Below are positions 27,324 through 35,719 of a stretch of DNA of 64,000 nucleotides, piece after piece. The notes beneath the pieces were generated by a model. That model saw only the letters and a program-made list of their open reading frames with translations. It was not told where the DNA came from and did no database searches. Source of the stretch: Sulfuriferula sp047300855 (GTDB lineage Bacteria; Pseudomonadota; Gammaproteobacteria; Burkholderiales; Sulfuriferulaceae); assembly GCF_047300855.1 (NCBI RefSeq), contig NZ_CP170197.1:1612001-1676000 (forward strand), written 5' to 3'. Within the stretch, counting starts at the first letter, position 1, and every line of letters starts with the position of its first letter. Both the position numbers and the translations under genes were made by a program.

Positions 27324-29273
27324 TCAACCAATAGAAGGTCCTCGCTGCCGCCCGAATTCCCATGACACCACGCCGCCACGCACTACGGCTGTCATGGTCT
27401 GCCCCAGCCGCTGCTCGATCATCGGTCGCCACGGTACAAGGCTGAACCCTATGCTGTCGTCGAGCATGGCGAACCGGCCGCTGGCCAACATCACACTGCG
27501 CCGGTACACGCCGCTGACTCGCTCACCATCAGTCACCACCCGATGCGTCAACCCGGTTTCAGCAGCGATGCCATGAGCAGCCGCTGCGACCTCCCGGCCG
27601 CGCAGCGTCGCCAACAAGTTGCGCGCTAGGATCACCCGCTGCCCGTTTCGCTTTGCTAGTCCCTGATCGACCAGAAAGTCGGCGCGCTGCCGTAGCGCAT
27701 CGCGTACTTCGCCGCCGAACCCGTTGTCCGATATGCCGCTGGCGCCGCCGATCAACTGCTGGTCCAACCAGGTTGCGCCGATCACGCGAGTCTGCCGCTC
27801 AATAGGCAAGTGTGAACGCAGTTCCACGGCTACGCCGCCCAGCCGCTGCGCGTCGTACTGGCGACCTTGTTCGGGCAAGTCCGTCGGTACCCGCCACACT
27901 CCTTCGGCCACCCGCTCGACGATGCCCGTCCGACGCAATGCTTCCAACCGGCGCACATGGGCATTGACTACCTCGTTGGGGTCGCGCTCAGGCGTGGCCT
28001 GAACCTTGGCTATCGTCAGGTGGTGGTCGGTGCGGTACACGCCATCGACCGCGAGTGCGGCGATGTTCTTGTCGGCCGCGCGAATCTCGGCCGACCCGCG
28101 TGCCTCCACCACGGACCCCACCGGGTACTGCTCCAACTCCACCTTGGCATTCAGGGCAACGTAGTGCGCCTTGCCGTCGATGCCATCGATTACCAGATAG
28201 CCTCGGTCGTACAACTCGTCGGCCATGCCTTTGGCTGCTACCCGACCGACTACCGGGCGAGCGTTCTCGCCTGGCTCGAACACCGCCAAGTCACGCGGCA
28301 CACCGTTCATGGCTCGCTGCATGGTGCGCACGATGTCGCCACGCTCGCCCATCGTCCGCAGAACCTGTTCGGCCTCGGCTTGGACGGCCCACACGCCGGG
28401 CGATGACTCGTGCGCCAGCCCCATGCGCTGCAAGCGTTGCAGCCGTCCGACCAGCAACACGCGCTGCTGTCTGTGCCATGGGTCATCGGCGGGTTGATTG
28501 ATGTGGACCAACCCACCTTGGGCTTCGCGTTGCAGCGTGCGGTCCAGGCTGGTCCAGCGCTCCTGATCGACCTCCCGCCGCAGACTCTGCTGGATCTCCA
28601 GTTCGGTGCGCGGCCCCAGCCATTCGGTCGCCAGTTCGGAGGCCCGTTCGCGCATCCCTTGGGCGATGTAGTCGCGGGCAATGATCAAGTCCTTGCCGGT
28701 GTCGTCCTTGCCGCGCAGCACGACGTGGGTGTGCGGGTTGTCGGTGTTCCAGTGGTTCACCGCCACCCAATCCAGGTTCGTTCCCAAATCGGCTTCCATG
28801 CGGCTCATCAGGTGGCGGGTATAGCGGCGCAGATCGTCGAGCTGCTCGGCGTCCTCCGGCGAGACGATGAAGCGGAACTGATGGCGGTCTGCCTTGCCAC
28901 GTTCCTCGAATGCCGCCAAGTCAACGCTGTCTGTCGTCAGCCCGTAAGCTTGACCCGGTTCGCCATCGCGGCCGACACCCTCGCGCTCAATGTAGCGCAG
29001 GTGCGTGGTGGTCGAGCGCGATCCGGCTCGCTTGAGATTCACCAGCCGGGTCTTGATCGTGACGCGCCGTGAGCCCGGCTGTGCCGAGCGGCCGGTAAAA
29101 CGCGCGGCCACATGCCCCCGCCCAAGGCGTGCGCCAGGCCGCGCTCCCGACTTGCGTACCGACTTCCCCCCAGCCTTGCTGACCTCCTTCAACACCTGGG
29201 AAATGAACTTCTGCTGACGGTTCTTCGGTGCGCCGGGGCGCACGCGGAAACGGTCATCGTCCTGGTTGCTCAT
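27324..29273 (-). CDS. Conjugative relaxase (VirD2/RlxS-like, DUF3363)
   Basis: A 649-residue protein. The N-terminal ~60 residues are very basic. The relaxase core is at ~80-260, with the metal-binding histidine motif NTDNPHTHVVLRG near residue 175. A DUF3363 domain fills the C-terminal half. It should nick oriT and pilot the strand to TraG. It starts in a 4-base overlap with the small gene upstream. Fragments of its 3' half occur at 21256 and 58267. Confidence 0.92.
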   Translation of the reverse strand: MSNQDDDRFRVRPGAPKNRQQKFISQVLKEVSKAGGKSVRKSGARPGARLGRGHVAARFTGRSAQPGSRRVTIKTRLVNLKRAGSRSTTTHLRYIEREGVGRDGEPGQAYGLTTDSVDLAAFEERGKADRHQFRFIVSPEDAEQLDDLRRYTRHLMSRMEADLGTNLDWVAVNHWNTDNPHTHVVLRGKDDTGKDLIIARDYIAQGMRERASELATEWLGPRTELEIQQSLRREVDQERWTSLDRTLQREAQGGLVHINQPADDPWHRQQRVLLVGRLQRLQRMGLAHESSPGVWAVQAEAEQVLRTMGERGDIVRTMQRAMNGVPRDLAVFEPGENARPVVGRVAAKGMADELYDRGYLVIDGIDGKAHYVALNAKVELEQYPVGSVVEARGSAEIRAADKNIAALAVDGVYRTDHHLTIAKVQATPERDPNEVVNAHVRRLEALRRTGIVERVAEGVWRVPTDLPEQGRQYDAQRLGGVAVELRSHLPIERQTRVIGATWLDQQLIGGASGISDNGFGGEVRDALRQRADFLVDQGLAKRNGQRVILARNLLATLRGREVAAAAHGIAAETGLTHRVVTDGERVSGVYRRSVMLASGRFAMLDDSIGFSLVPWRPMIEQRLGQTMTAVVRGGVVSWEFGRQRGPSIG

Positions 29274-29596
29274 GGCAAGAACTCCAGCGCAGCACGGCTA
29301 GGCCCAGCGGGCGAAGCACGCCATTCGATCAATGCGGGTGCGAACTTTGCGTCGTCTGCGGCACAGCGCCACCCAAAGCGCGTGCCGCGCCAACCCACGT
29401 GCAGACAAGGCTTTCGACGCGCCGAAGTGCCGCGTCCTTTTATCTTGCCCTCCGTCTTTCCCGATCGCCGGCGCGACCGGCTCCGACGGGCGGGCTGCGA
29501 TCGTCTGCACGGGTGAAGCACCGTAGCCGCAGGCTGTGGTGCAAGCGAAGTGCAGTGGGACTGCGTGAAGATTGGCATGCCGCGCTGCACGTTCAT
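29270..29596 (-). CDS. Small basic protein between traF and relaxase, unknown
   Basis: A 108-residue frame, rich in Arg and Pro (a QPARRSRSRRRSGKTEGKIK segment), with no family I recognise. Support comes from context: its ATG overlaps the traF stop by 4 bases, and its stop overlaps the relaxase ATG by 4 bases. That pattern is typical of a translationally coupled gene. A basic charge fits a nucleic-acid or oriT auxiliary role, but that is speculation. It could also be chance, since GC-rich DNA holds many open frames. Confidence 0.45.
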   Translation of the reverse strand: MNVQRGMPIFTQSHCTSLAPQPAATVLHPCRRSQPARRSRSRRRSGKTEGKIKGRGTSARRKPCLHVGWRGTRFGWRCAADDAKFAPALIEWRASPAGPSRAALEFLP

Positions 29597-30111
29597 GGCG
29601 TACCCCAGGTCCATAACGGCTGCGCGCTGCCGATCACGGCTGCGACAGACACAGGGCCGAAGTAGCGGCTGTCGAATGACGCCGGGTTGGTCACGCTAAG
29701 CAAGAACAGCTCGCCGTCGTGAAGCCGTCGGCATTGTTGCCAGATGGGCAGCAATCGGCCTCGTCGATCTGCTTTCAATGCGGTGGCAACCGCCACGCCG
29801 TCGATGCGAACGATGTGCTTCTCGATGCACACCTGCTGCGGCGACATCGCGCCGATGCGCTTGAGCAGCGGGATGTGCTCAGGCAGGTAGCCACGCTGCG
29901 CAGCCAGCGCAGCGGCGTCTGCCGGAAGCCGGGCGAGCACGATGCTGTCGACGTGCAGCGAGTAGGGCGGGCCGATGCGGTACCAGCCAGGCGGTACGCT
30001 GTCGCTGGGGTTGTAGACGATGCGGGCAACGGGTGTGTGCATCGACGGCCAGGCGAGCGCAGCAACGCCGAGGCCGGTGAACAGCACGACCAGCAGGCGA
30101 CGGGTGTTCAT
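29593..30111 (-). CDS. traF: TraF, conjugative S26-type peptidase
   Basis: 172 residues from the ATG at 30111, overlapping the DUF2840 stop by 4 bases. One N-terminal hydrophobic helix (LLVVLFTGLGVAALAW) is followed by NPSDSVPPGWYRI with the S26 catalytic Ser, and LKRIGAMSPQQV with the catalytic Lys. The tail SFDSRYFGPV is also conserved. In IncP plasmids TraF cyclises the TrbC pilin, so it completes the trb apparatus here. Confidence 0.92.
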   Translation of the reverse strand: MNTRRLLVVLFTGLGVAALAWPSMHTPVARIVYNPSDSVPPGWYRIGPPYSLHVDSIVLARLPADAAALAAQRGYLPEHIPLLKRIGAMSPQQVCIEKHIVRIDGVAVATALKADRRGRLLPIWQQCRRLHDGELFLLSVTNPASFDSRYFGPVSVAAVIGSAQPLWTWGTP

Positions 30112-30641
30112 CGCAGCACCTCGCCAGCAAGGTAAGCGGCATGCCGCTCGCTGGTATAGACCGGCAGCGGTAGGCGTGCGAATAGTCGATTGCCCAGCGT
30201 GCGCCAATACGCGGGCGACACCGCTACCGGATCGACGCCGAGTGCTTCGATGGTATCGATCTGTGGCAGCACTGACTGCACCTGCCGTTCGCCCTCGGCG
30301 CACAGCAGCAGACGCGCGCCCGGCTGGATGCCTGCGATGCGCTGTACCGCATCAAGCGGCGTACACGCCTGCAACACCAGAAGCTGCCAGCGCGTCGTGC
30401 CGTAGTCATTGGACTCCCATCGCACGCGGCAGAACACAGCCGCTGGTGTGAAGATCGCGCAGCGCCGCCAGCGATCCAGCCGCAGTTCACAAACCGGATG
30501 ACCGAAGCGTAGGTAGACGTTGATCCGGTGTTCGGCGAACGCCAGCGACACGCGCGTCAGCGGCGTGTCGTTCGTGACGCTTGATAGCACGGGGCGAGGT
30601 GTGGGCGACCTCTCATTCGTGGTCTGTTGGAGCACATTCAT
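30108..30641 (-). CDS. DUF2840 protein
   Basis: A 177-residue protein whose core (FGHPVCELRLDRWRRCAIF, and FCRVRWESNDYGTTRWQLLV) matches the DUF2840 family found next to traF in Tn4371-like ICEs and IncP-like plasmids. Function unknown. It overlaps the genes on both sides by 4 bases, forming one parA-RHH-DUF2840-traF-relaxase operon. Confidence 0.8.
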   Translation of the reverse strand: MNVLQQTTNERSPTPRPVLSSVTNDTPLTRVSLAFAEHRINVYLRFGHPVCELRLDRWRRCAIFTPAAVFCRVRWESNDYGTTRWQLLVLQACTPLDAVQRIAGIQPGARLLLCAEGERQVQSVLPQIDTIEALGVDPVAVSPAYWRTLGNRLFARLPLPVYTSERHAAYLAGEVLR

Positions 30642-30883
30642 GGTTGTTTTTCCGGAAATTCGTGTTCCAACAGATCGCGCAGCATCTCGGCAACCGTGAT
30701 GCCGCGTGTGAAGGCTGCGACCTTGATGCGGGCGCGCAGCGCCGGCGTCACGTCGATGGTCAGCCGGGCGGTGTAGAGATCGGTCTTGCCGATGTCTGCA
30801 CCGTCGCCTTGGCGCACCCAGGCGTCCGCGTGCGGGTTGGCGGGCGGACGCGCGCCGATGGCGACGCGTTTGCCGTTCTTCAT
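30638..30883 (-). CDS. Ribbon-helix-helix partition-type protein
   Basis: An 81-residue protein. The C-terminal half (TARLTIDVTPALRARIKVAA, then RGITVAEMLRDLLEHEFPE) is a ribbon-helix-helix like those of ParG/CopG partition partners. It directly follows parA with a 4-base overlap, which fits the role of centromere-binding partner for that ParA. A separate large ParB-like protein is encoded at 39419. Confidence 0.8.
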   Translation of the reverse strand: MKNGKRVAIGARPPANPHADAWVRQGDGADIGKTDLYTARLTIDVTPALRARIKVAAFTRGITVAEMLRDLLEHEFPEKQP

Positions 30884-31518
30884 CGCGCCATCCTCAAGAC
30901 TTCATCGGTGAGCGCCGCGATCTCGCGTGCAGCAATGCTGCCCACGTCGAGTTCGCGCGCGAGCTGACCTCTGGCCACGCTGTCGGCAAACACGATGCGC
31001 TGCCGAACTTCCGAGAGTAGCGATGGCAGCGGTTGATCGGCGAGTGCGCTGCGAGCCTCGCGTCCGATCACCGTGGTGCTGACGCGCCGGTTGATGATGA
31101 AGGCCGCGCGTAGCGCGGGCCGGAACACCTGCGCTTCGCGGATCAGCGCCACCATCTCGGCGCTGGCCCACACGTCGTAGGGACTGGGCTGAACCGGGAT
31201 CAGCACCAAGTCAGCCGCGAGCAGCGCGGAGCGGGCGAGGGCGGCTATCCGGGGCGGGCCGTCGATCACGATGTGATCGCAGCGTCTGGCGAGTTCTGGC
31301 GCTTCCTGATGCAGGGTTTCCCTGGACAGACCGACAGCGCCGAACAGCCTGGGCAAGCCGTTCTGGCTGCGGCGTTGTGTCCAGTCCAACGCTGAGCCCT
31401 GGGGATCGGCATCGAGCAGGATCACCGAGCTGCCTTGCAGCGCCAGCTCACCGGCGATGTGCGTGGCGAGGGTGGTCTTGCCGACCCCACCTTTCTGGTT
31501 CAACAGCGCGATGATCAT
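30880..31518 (-). CDS. parA: ParA-family partition ATPase
   Basis: A 212-residue protein with the deviant Walker A KGGVGKTTLATHIAGEL from residue ~9, DADPQGSALDW (Walker A') and VIDGPPR (Walker B). The short form without an N-terminal HTH is class Ib. It should segregate the extrachromosomal ICE. The start at 31518 (MIIALLNQ) removes a non-conserved extension. The repA-parA gap upstream carries three iteron-like repeats. Confidence 0.92.
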   Translation of the reverse strand: MIIALLNQKGGVGKTTLATHIAGELALQGSSVILLDADPQGSALDWTQRRSQNGLPRLFGAVGLSRETLHQEAPELARRCDHIVIDGPPRIAALARSALLAADLVLIPVQPSPYDVWASAEMVALIREAQVFRPALRAAFIINRRVSTTVIGREARSALADQPLPSLLSEVRQRIVFADSVARGQLARELDVGSIAAREIAALTDEVLRMAR

Positions 31519-31653
31519 GTTGCGCTGCCTCCGGCGCGCCGGTTTATCCACAGCGCGCGGGGTCTTCTTATCGTTAGTTTTATAGATTCAAAGTTAGAAC
31601 CTAAGTTAGGAGACGCCGAAACCCGCGCCGCAAAAGGCTTTTCGGTCGATCCG

Positions 31654-31718
31654 TACTCCTGATAGCACGAGACGGTTACTCCTGATAGCACGAGGATTCC
31701 CACTCCCGATAGCACGAG
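31654..31718. repeat. Three iteron-like repeats between repA and parA
   Basis: An 18-bp unit, TACTCCTGATAGCACGAG, occurs at 31654-31671 and 31677-31694. A third copy with two changes is at 31701-31718. Start-to-start spacing is 23 and 24 bp, about two helical turns. Position right after repA suggests Rep binding sites of a replication origin, or operators for the parA operon. Confidence 0.75.
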
Positions 31719-31723
31719 CGGAT

Positions 31724-32605
31724 TCACCGCTTTTCCACAGGCACTGCACCGGCACCGAAGCTGCCACCGGGCCGCAGCGGTGCCGTGGACGGCACGGCGC
31801 GGAAGGTCAGCACTTCCGGGCCATGCCTTGGTCGCAGGACGGCAAGCGTGTAGCCCGGCAATGGCTGACGTGCCACGATGCAACGCAGGTCGTAGGCAAA
31901 GTCGGTGAAGCGCGCCAGGCTGCCGGACTTGCGGTGCAGGTGCGGGAAATCGAAGCGCCAGCCGTCGCGCTGCCAGCCGCCGTGCTTGCGCACCAGGCGG
32001 TACAGCCAGCGCTCGATGCCGCCGGTCAGGCGGAAGTAGTTGGCGTCGATGGTCAGCACCAGGCTCTCGTCGAGCACGCCGGCATAGAACCAGTCCGGCA
32101 GGATCAGTTCGATGCCCTGCGGTCGGCCCTGGCCGTCCACGCGCTCCTTCCACTCGTTGATCCACGAGAAGCGGTGCAGACGCCGCGCATTGTGCTGACG
32201 GATGGACGTGGCCACGCTGGTGGATTGCAAGCGGTCCAACGCAGCCTTGAGGCGCTGGTAGTCGCGCAGCGATGTGCCACGGCCGATGAAGCGCAGGATT
32301 TCGTAGGGCGTGGCCGCCATCAGCCGCGATGAGCGAATCCCCGCGTCGCGCGCCTCGACGATCTGGCTGGCCGCCCAGATCAGGATGTCGGCATCCCAGA
32401 TGGTTGCCAGGCCATGCTCGGCCGTGCCCTCGACCCGCACCGTCACGCTGTTGGTGCGGAAGTCGATCGGCACCGTGCGCTTGCTCTTGGCCAGCGAAAA
32501 GAACGGGTAGGCCATCAGGTCTTGCGCATCGCGTGCTGGCAGCTCGCCGGAGAAGGCATGGAACAGTTCGAGCTGCTCGCGCTGCGGGTCGTGCCCGATG
32601 GTCAT
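31724..32605 (-). CDS. repA: Replication initiator protein A (RepA)
   Basis: A 293-residue protein of the RPA family (segments QDLMAYPFFSLAKSKRTVPI, IGRGTSLRDYQRLKAALDRL, and EWKERVDGQGRPQGIELILP). This initiator family occurs in broad-host-range plasmids and Tn4371-like ICEs and should allow autonomous replication of the excised circle. It starts 22 bp after an AlpA-like HTH gene, likely in one operon with it. Confidence 0.9.
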   Translation of the reverse strand: MTIGHDPQREQLELFHAFSGELPARDAQDLMAYPFFSLAKSKRTVPIDFRTNSVTVRVEGTAEHGLATIWDADILIWAASQIVEARDAGIRSSRLMAATPYEILRFIGRGTSLRDYQRLKAALDRLQSTSVATSIRQHNARRLHRFSWINEWKERVDGQGRPQGIELILPDWFYAGVLDESLVLTIDANYFRLTGGIERWLYRLVRKHGGWQRDGWRFDFPHLHRKSGSLARFTDFAYDLRCIVARQPLPGYTLAVLRPRHGPEVLTFRAVPSTAPLRPGGSFGAGAVPVEKR

Positions 32606-32627
32606 CAGTGACGGTGTTCATCGCCGA

Positions 32628-32915
32628 TCAGCGCACGCCGGGACGGCGCGCGGTGTACTCGGGGTCGGACGTCATCTCAAAGCTGCGCGCATCGGCCCAG
32701 GTTTCGAGGTCGACGATGGCGTACATCACGCGCCGACCAAACTTGCGGAAGCGCGGCCCGCCGCCGATCACGCGCTGTTTTTCCAGCGTGCGCGGCGACA
32801 GCCGCAGGAATGCGGCGGCTTCGTCGTTGGTCAGGTAACGCGCTGGCTGCGCGGATTGAGCAGGCTGCTGGGTGGCAGTGGGTGCGGGATACGGCCGTAA
32901 CGGTGCGGGTCTCAT
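32628..32915 (-). CDS. AlpA/MerR-like helix-turn-helix protein
   Basis: 95 residues from the ATG at 32915, chosen because GGAGA lies 8 bases upstream; an ATG at 32930 lacks such a site. After a Pro/Gln-rich lead the HTH reads YLTNDEAAAFLRLSPRTLEK, then GGGPRFRKFGRRVMYAIVDL. This is the usual pattern of excisionase-like DNA-binding proteins. Located between DUF2285 and repA, it probably regulates repA or excision. Confidence 0.85.
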   Translation of the reverse strand: MRPAPLRPYPAPTATQQPAQSAQPARYLTNDEAAAFLRLSPRTLEKQRVIGGGPRFRKFGRRVMYAIVDLETWADARSFEMTSDPEYTARRPGVR

Positions 32916-33049
32916 GGCATGGGTCTCCATCGGTCAAGATCGCCGACGAAGCAATCGCCGCCGGATGGAAGCAGTCTCGGGAAAGTCAGGCGTTCTGCGC
33001 AGGGGCGTTTTGCGTCGCCGCGCTAACGTCCCTGTGCGGCCCTGCCGAG

Positions 33050-33796
33050 TTAGAGTAGGCGGTGGTATCCACCACCCATGAGCGTTTGCCCGCGCCGGAT
33101 TAGGCGGCGAACCTGGGCGCGCAGATCGCCGTCGTCGTACCAGCGCTCGGCGACGGCGGTGATGCCGAACAACACTTCGGCCACGCCGCGCTGCGAAGCA
33201 CCGGCCAGCGTGCCGTCGAGCGCCTGCAGGGTGCGCATGTGGAGCATTGACGTGCGGCCTGGTCGGTCCGTGGCGATCGCGGTGTGGCGTGCGGTGGCGG
33301 CGTCGAGCATCGCCAGCTTGGCTTCGATTGCGCACCAGCGCTCGCGAAGCTGGCAACCGGCGCGGACGGCATAGACGTAAGCCATGCCGTCTTCCAGTGC
33401 GGGAGATATCGCCATGCGCAGTATGCGATTGACAAGCTGAGTGGTTAGCACCAGGCGCTTGCCGTCGTGCATCAGGTGCTTGCGGCCGGGGAAGCGCCAG
33501 AGCTGGAACAGCAGCGCATCGGCCGTGGGATCGGCATCGGGATAGACCTGGATTACCGAGGATGGATCAGGGAACCAGTCGGGGTACGCGTCGCGTGCAT
33601 CGCGCGTGGGGTCTTCCAGCAGGCGCAAGCCCCAGCGAAGCGCCTCGTGCTGCGGACGGCGCCGGTGGCGTTGCCAGGCGCGGTGGTATTCCGGGTTGCG
33701 CCGCAGGTATTCCCAAGCCAGCGCGGGGCCGTCCAGATGTAGGACGTACAGGTATGCAGCGCTTGGATGCCAGTGAACGGCGTTCGAATCAGCCAT
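33050..33796 (-). CDS. DUF2285 protein
   Basis: 248 residues from the ATG at 33796 behind AGGAGG. The N-terminal part (LAWEYLRRNPEYHRAWQRH) is the 'transcriptional regulator-like' domain and the C-terminal part (MLHMRTLQALDGTLAGASQR, AEVLFG, WYDDGDLRAQVRRLI) is DUF2285. This HTH-like architecture is conserved in conjugative elements next to repA and is presumed regulatory. Confidence 0.85.
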   Translation of the reverse strand: MADSNAVHWHPSAAYLYVLHLDGPALAWEYLRRNPEYHRAWQRHRRRPQHEALRWGLRLLEDPTRDARDAYPDWFPDPSSVIQVYPDADPTADALLFQLWRFPGRKHLMHDGKRLVLTTQLVNRILRMAISPALEDGMAYVYAVRAGCQLRERWCAIEAKLAMLDAATARHTAIATDRPGRTSMLHMRTLQALDGTLAGASQRGVAEVLFGITAVAERWYDDGDLRAQVRRLIRRGQTLMGGGYHRLL

Positions 33797-34008
33797 GGCG
33801 AAACCTCCTCTCGGATGGAAGGAAATCAATCGACAAGGTGGCCGACAACGGGCCGGGCATTCGCACTATTTGCGACAGCGTTGCGCCGTTGCTGTACTGA
33901 GTAGCGATCAATACAAAAAAGGTCTGGACCCAGACCCAAGAAGACGTAATGCGAACCGTTGCGGCATCGCATGGAGTGGCCCGCCAGCGGCGGGCCAACA
34001 GGGATCGA

Positions 34009-34356
34009 TCAATCGTTGATCGATCCGTCGGCCCGAGCCAGCCGAGCGTATTCAGACAGTCGCTGCCTTGGCGTGAAATGCAGATCGCGTGCAACGGCCA
34101 AGTTCCGTGGCCCGCGAATGCCTTCAAGGACGGAGAGTCGCACGTGGCCGAGTTCCGGCGTGCCAATACCGAGGTCGATCAGGCCGAAGGCGGTGTCGCC
34201 ATCGTCGGGATCGAGTTCGGTCAACAGCCAGGTTGCGTGCGCGTCCAGGGTGAACAGCTTGACGACTGGCAGCGGGTCGCGCTTCTCGCCGCGCGCGGCG
34301 GCGGTGCCGTTGTCCAACAGTTGGGCGCGGTGATCGTCGGTGATGAGTGGTTTCAT
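34009..34356 (-). CDS. DUF2958 protein, copy 1
   Basis: A 115-residue protein with the DUF2958 pattern PLITDDHRAQLLDNG, PVVKLFTLDAHATWLLTELD, and FGLIDLGIGTPELGHVRLSV. It is a small single-domain protein of unknown function, common in ICE accessory backbone. It is the most divergent of three copies here (others at 34989 and 37354). Confidence 0.85.
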   Translation of the reverse strand: MKPLITDDHRAQLLDNGTAAARGEKRDPLPVVKLFTLDAHATWLLTELDPDDGDTAFGLIDLGIGTPELGHVRLSVLEGIRGPRNLAVARDLHFTPRQRLSEYARLARADGSIND

Positions 34357-34659
34357 GGTCGCTGCCTCGAATCGGCCGAGATCAACGGGGCGTTAGTTTT
34401 GCGCAAACGTGCTGATGCGCCAAAGCGTGACTGTGAAAGTGCGCTTCTGCGCCAAATCGCCAAAGCGGATTCCACTGAATCCGTGGAGGTACGAATCGAC
34501 GAATGCGTAGATACAGAAGCCATGATTTCAGTAAAAGCGGTTTTTAGCATAGACACGCCCGCAACAAGTTCAAGCAGGGAAGACTAAAAATGAACACTAT
34601 AGATTGTAGTCCTATAGGGCGCTATCAGGTGTCATCGTCGTTTTGCATGAAACGATTTG
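34357..34659. promoter_or_regulatory. Divergent promoter region of DUF2958 and XRE genes
   Basis: No gene is seen. CTATAG palindromes at 34597-34602 and 34612-34617, 15 bp apart, lie in an A/T-rich patch 43 bp before the XRE start, like operators of small C-type/XRE autoregulators. Confidence 0.45.
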
Positions 34660-34947
34660 ATGACATTGAAGAACTCATTCCCTGCGGCGCTCAAGACAGT
34701 CAGAAAAGCCCGTGGCCTCAGCCAGGAAGCTTTCTCGGACGTGTCGAGCCGCACGTACATGAGTTCGCTCGAACGTGGCCTGAAAAGCCCGACCTTGAGC
34801 AAGGTCGCCGAGCTGTGCGAGGTCATGGACGTGCATCCGCTCACGCTGCTGACGCTGGCCTATGGCGGCGACAGCAAGGGGGTGGGTGCAGTCATCGAGC
34901 GCGTGCAGCGCGAGCTGGCCGCCATACAGGCCCAGAAAGGCAAATAG
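34660..34947 (+). CDS. Small XRE-family regulator
   Basis: 95 residues from the ATG at 34660. The HTH at ~6-65 reads AALKTVRKARGLSQEAFSDV, then YMSSLERGLKSPTLSKVAEL, resembling restriction-modification controller proteins and phage repressors. The C-terminal helix VIERVQRELAAIQAQKGK recurs as a scrap at 37255. It likely autoregulates via the CTATAG repeats upstream and may control the neighbouring divergent gene. Confidence 0.88.
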   Translation: MTLKNSFPAALKTVRKARGLSQEAFSDVSSRTYMSSLERGLKSPTLSKVAELCEVMDVHPLTLLTLAYGGDSKGVGAVIERVQRELAAIQAQKGK

Positions 34948-34958
34948 GCGAGAAAGGA

Positions 34959-34976
34959 CGCTGCCGAGCGGCAGCG
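34959..34976. terminator. Hairpin between convergent XRE and DUF2958 genes
   Basis: CGCTGCC and GGCAGCG pair around GAGC; there is no U-tract. A longer version of the same hairpin follows the XRE scrap at 37321. Confidence 0.5.
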
Positions 34977-34988
34977 CCCGCGTGACGG

Positions 34989-35336
34989 CTACGTCACGAT
35001 GCGCTCCGCCAACCGCGCTTCACGCGCATAGGCGCTAATCGCCTTCGTCGCAATGAAGTGCAGATCCCGCTCGACCGGAAGGCCGAGACGGCCACGCACC
35101 GATTGCAGCTCGGTCAGGCTCACATACCCCAACTCTGGGAAACCCTGCCCCAGGTCGCAGAGTCCGAAGGCATGGTCGTGGTCGTGCGGGTCAATCTCGG
35201 TGAGCAACCAGGTCGCACCCGCGTCGGGCGTGAATAGCTTGACCACGGGCGGTGGGTCGTAGTTGCCGTCTTCGATGGTGCGCCTGCCGTTGGCCAGCAA
35301 CTGCGCGTGTTGTTCGTCGGTGATGAGCTTCGTCAT
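34989..35336 (-). CDS. DUF2958 protein, copy 2
   Basis: A 115-residue protein nearly identical over its last 80 residues to copy 3 at 37354 (CDLGQGFPELGYVSL and the shared tail AISAYAREARLAERIVT). It carries the family signature PVVKLFTPDAGATWLLTEID. Its 5' leader (from 19 bp upstream of the ATG) is shared with radC. Function unknown. It forms the left border of the HxlR/SDR cargo. Confidence 0.87.
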   Translation of the reverse strand: MTKLITDEQHAQLLANGRRTIEDGNYDPPPVVKLFTPDAGATWLLTEIDPHDHDHAFGLCDLGQGFPELGYVSLTELQSVRGRLGLPVERDLHFIATKAISAYAREARLAERIVT

Positions 35337-35354
35337 GGTCTTCTCCTTGGAGGA

Positions 35355-35500
35355 ATTCGGGGCGGGATTGCCCGAGACCGCGAGAAGCGCGGCGCAGCGC
35401 AGCCGTCAGGGTTCAAAGACGGCCGCAGGACGCCAGCGTGCAAAGCACGCGCAGACCTTGACGGCGAGAACGCCGTGGTACGTTGAAGGGAACAGCAAGC
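35355..35500. repeat. Leader repeat shared with radC (copy A)
   Basis: About 145 bp, starting 19 bp upstream of the DUF2958 start, is clearly similar to 44259-44405, which starts 19 bp upstream of radC. Shared blocks include GACGGCCGCA, GACGCCAGCGTGCA and TTGAAGGGAACAGCAAG. The rest of 35337-35719 has no gene, only scattered pieces of the same GC-rich repeat families. Confidence 0.7.
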
Positions 35501-35719
35501 CAGCCCATCCACACCAATACACTGGACTCGGCAAGCGCGGTGCGCAGGCGTCAGCAGACCGCAGAGAGGGAACGATGGAAGCCGAAGGGATGAGACGCCA
35601 TGGGCGGCTCGTTGCGCAGCACGACAGCGCGACCCGGTATCATAGGGGACGCACGCCACCCGGTTCTGACCCTGCCGATAACCAGGGCTTGGAGTGGTTC
35701 GGATGCCTATGGAGTCGCT

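Noticed and set aside
31654..31718. CRISPR array
   Set aside because: Only three 18-bp repeats with 5-6 bp spacers and no cas genes; the spacing fits iterons.
31515..32621. Long 368-codon minus-strand frame overlapping repA
   Set aside because: It is repA in a shifted frame, extended through the iteron repeats; the repA frame holds the family match.
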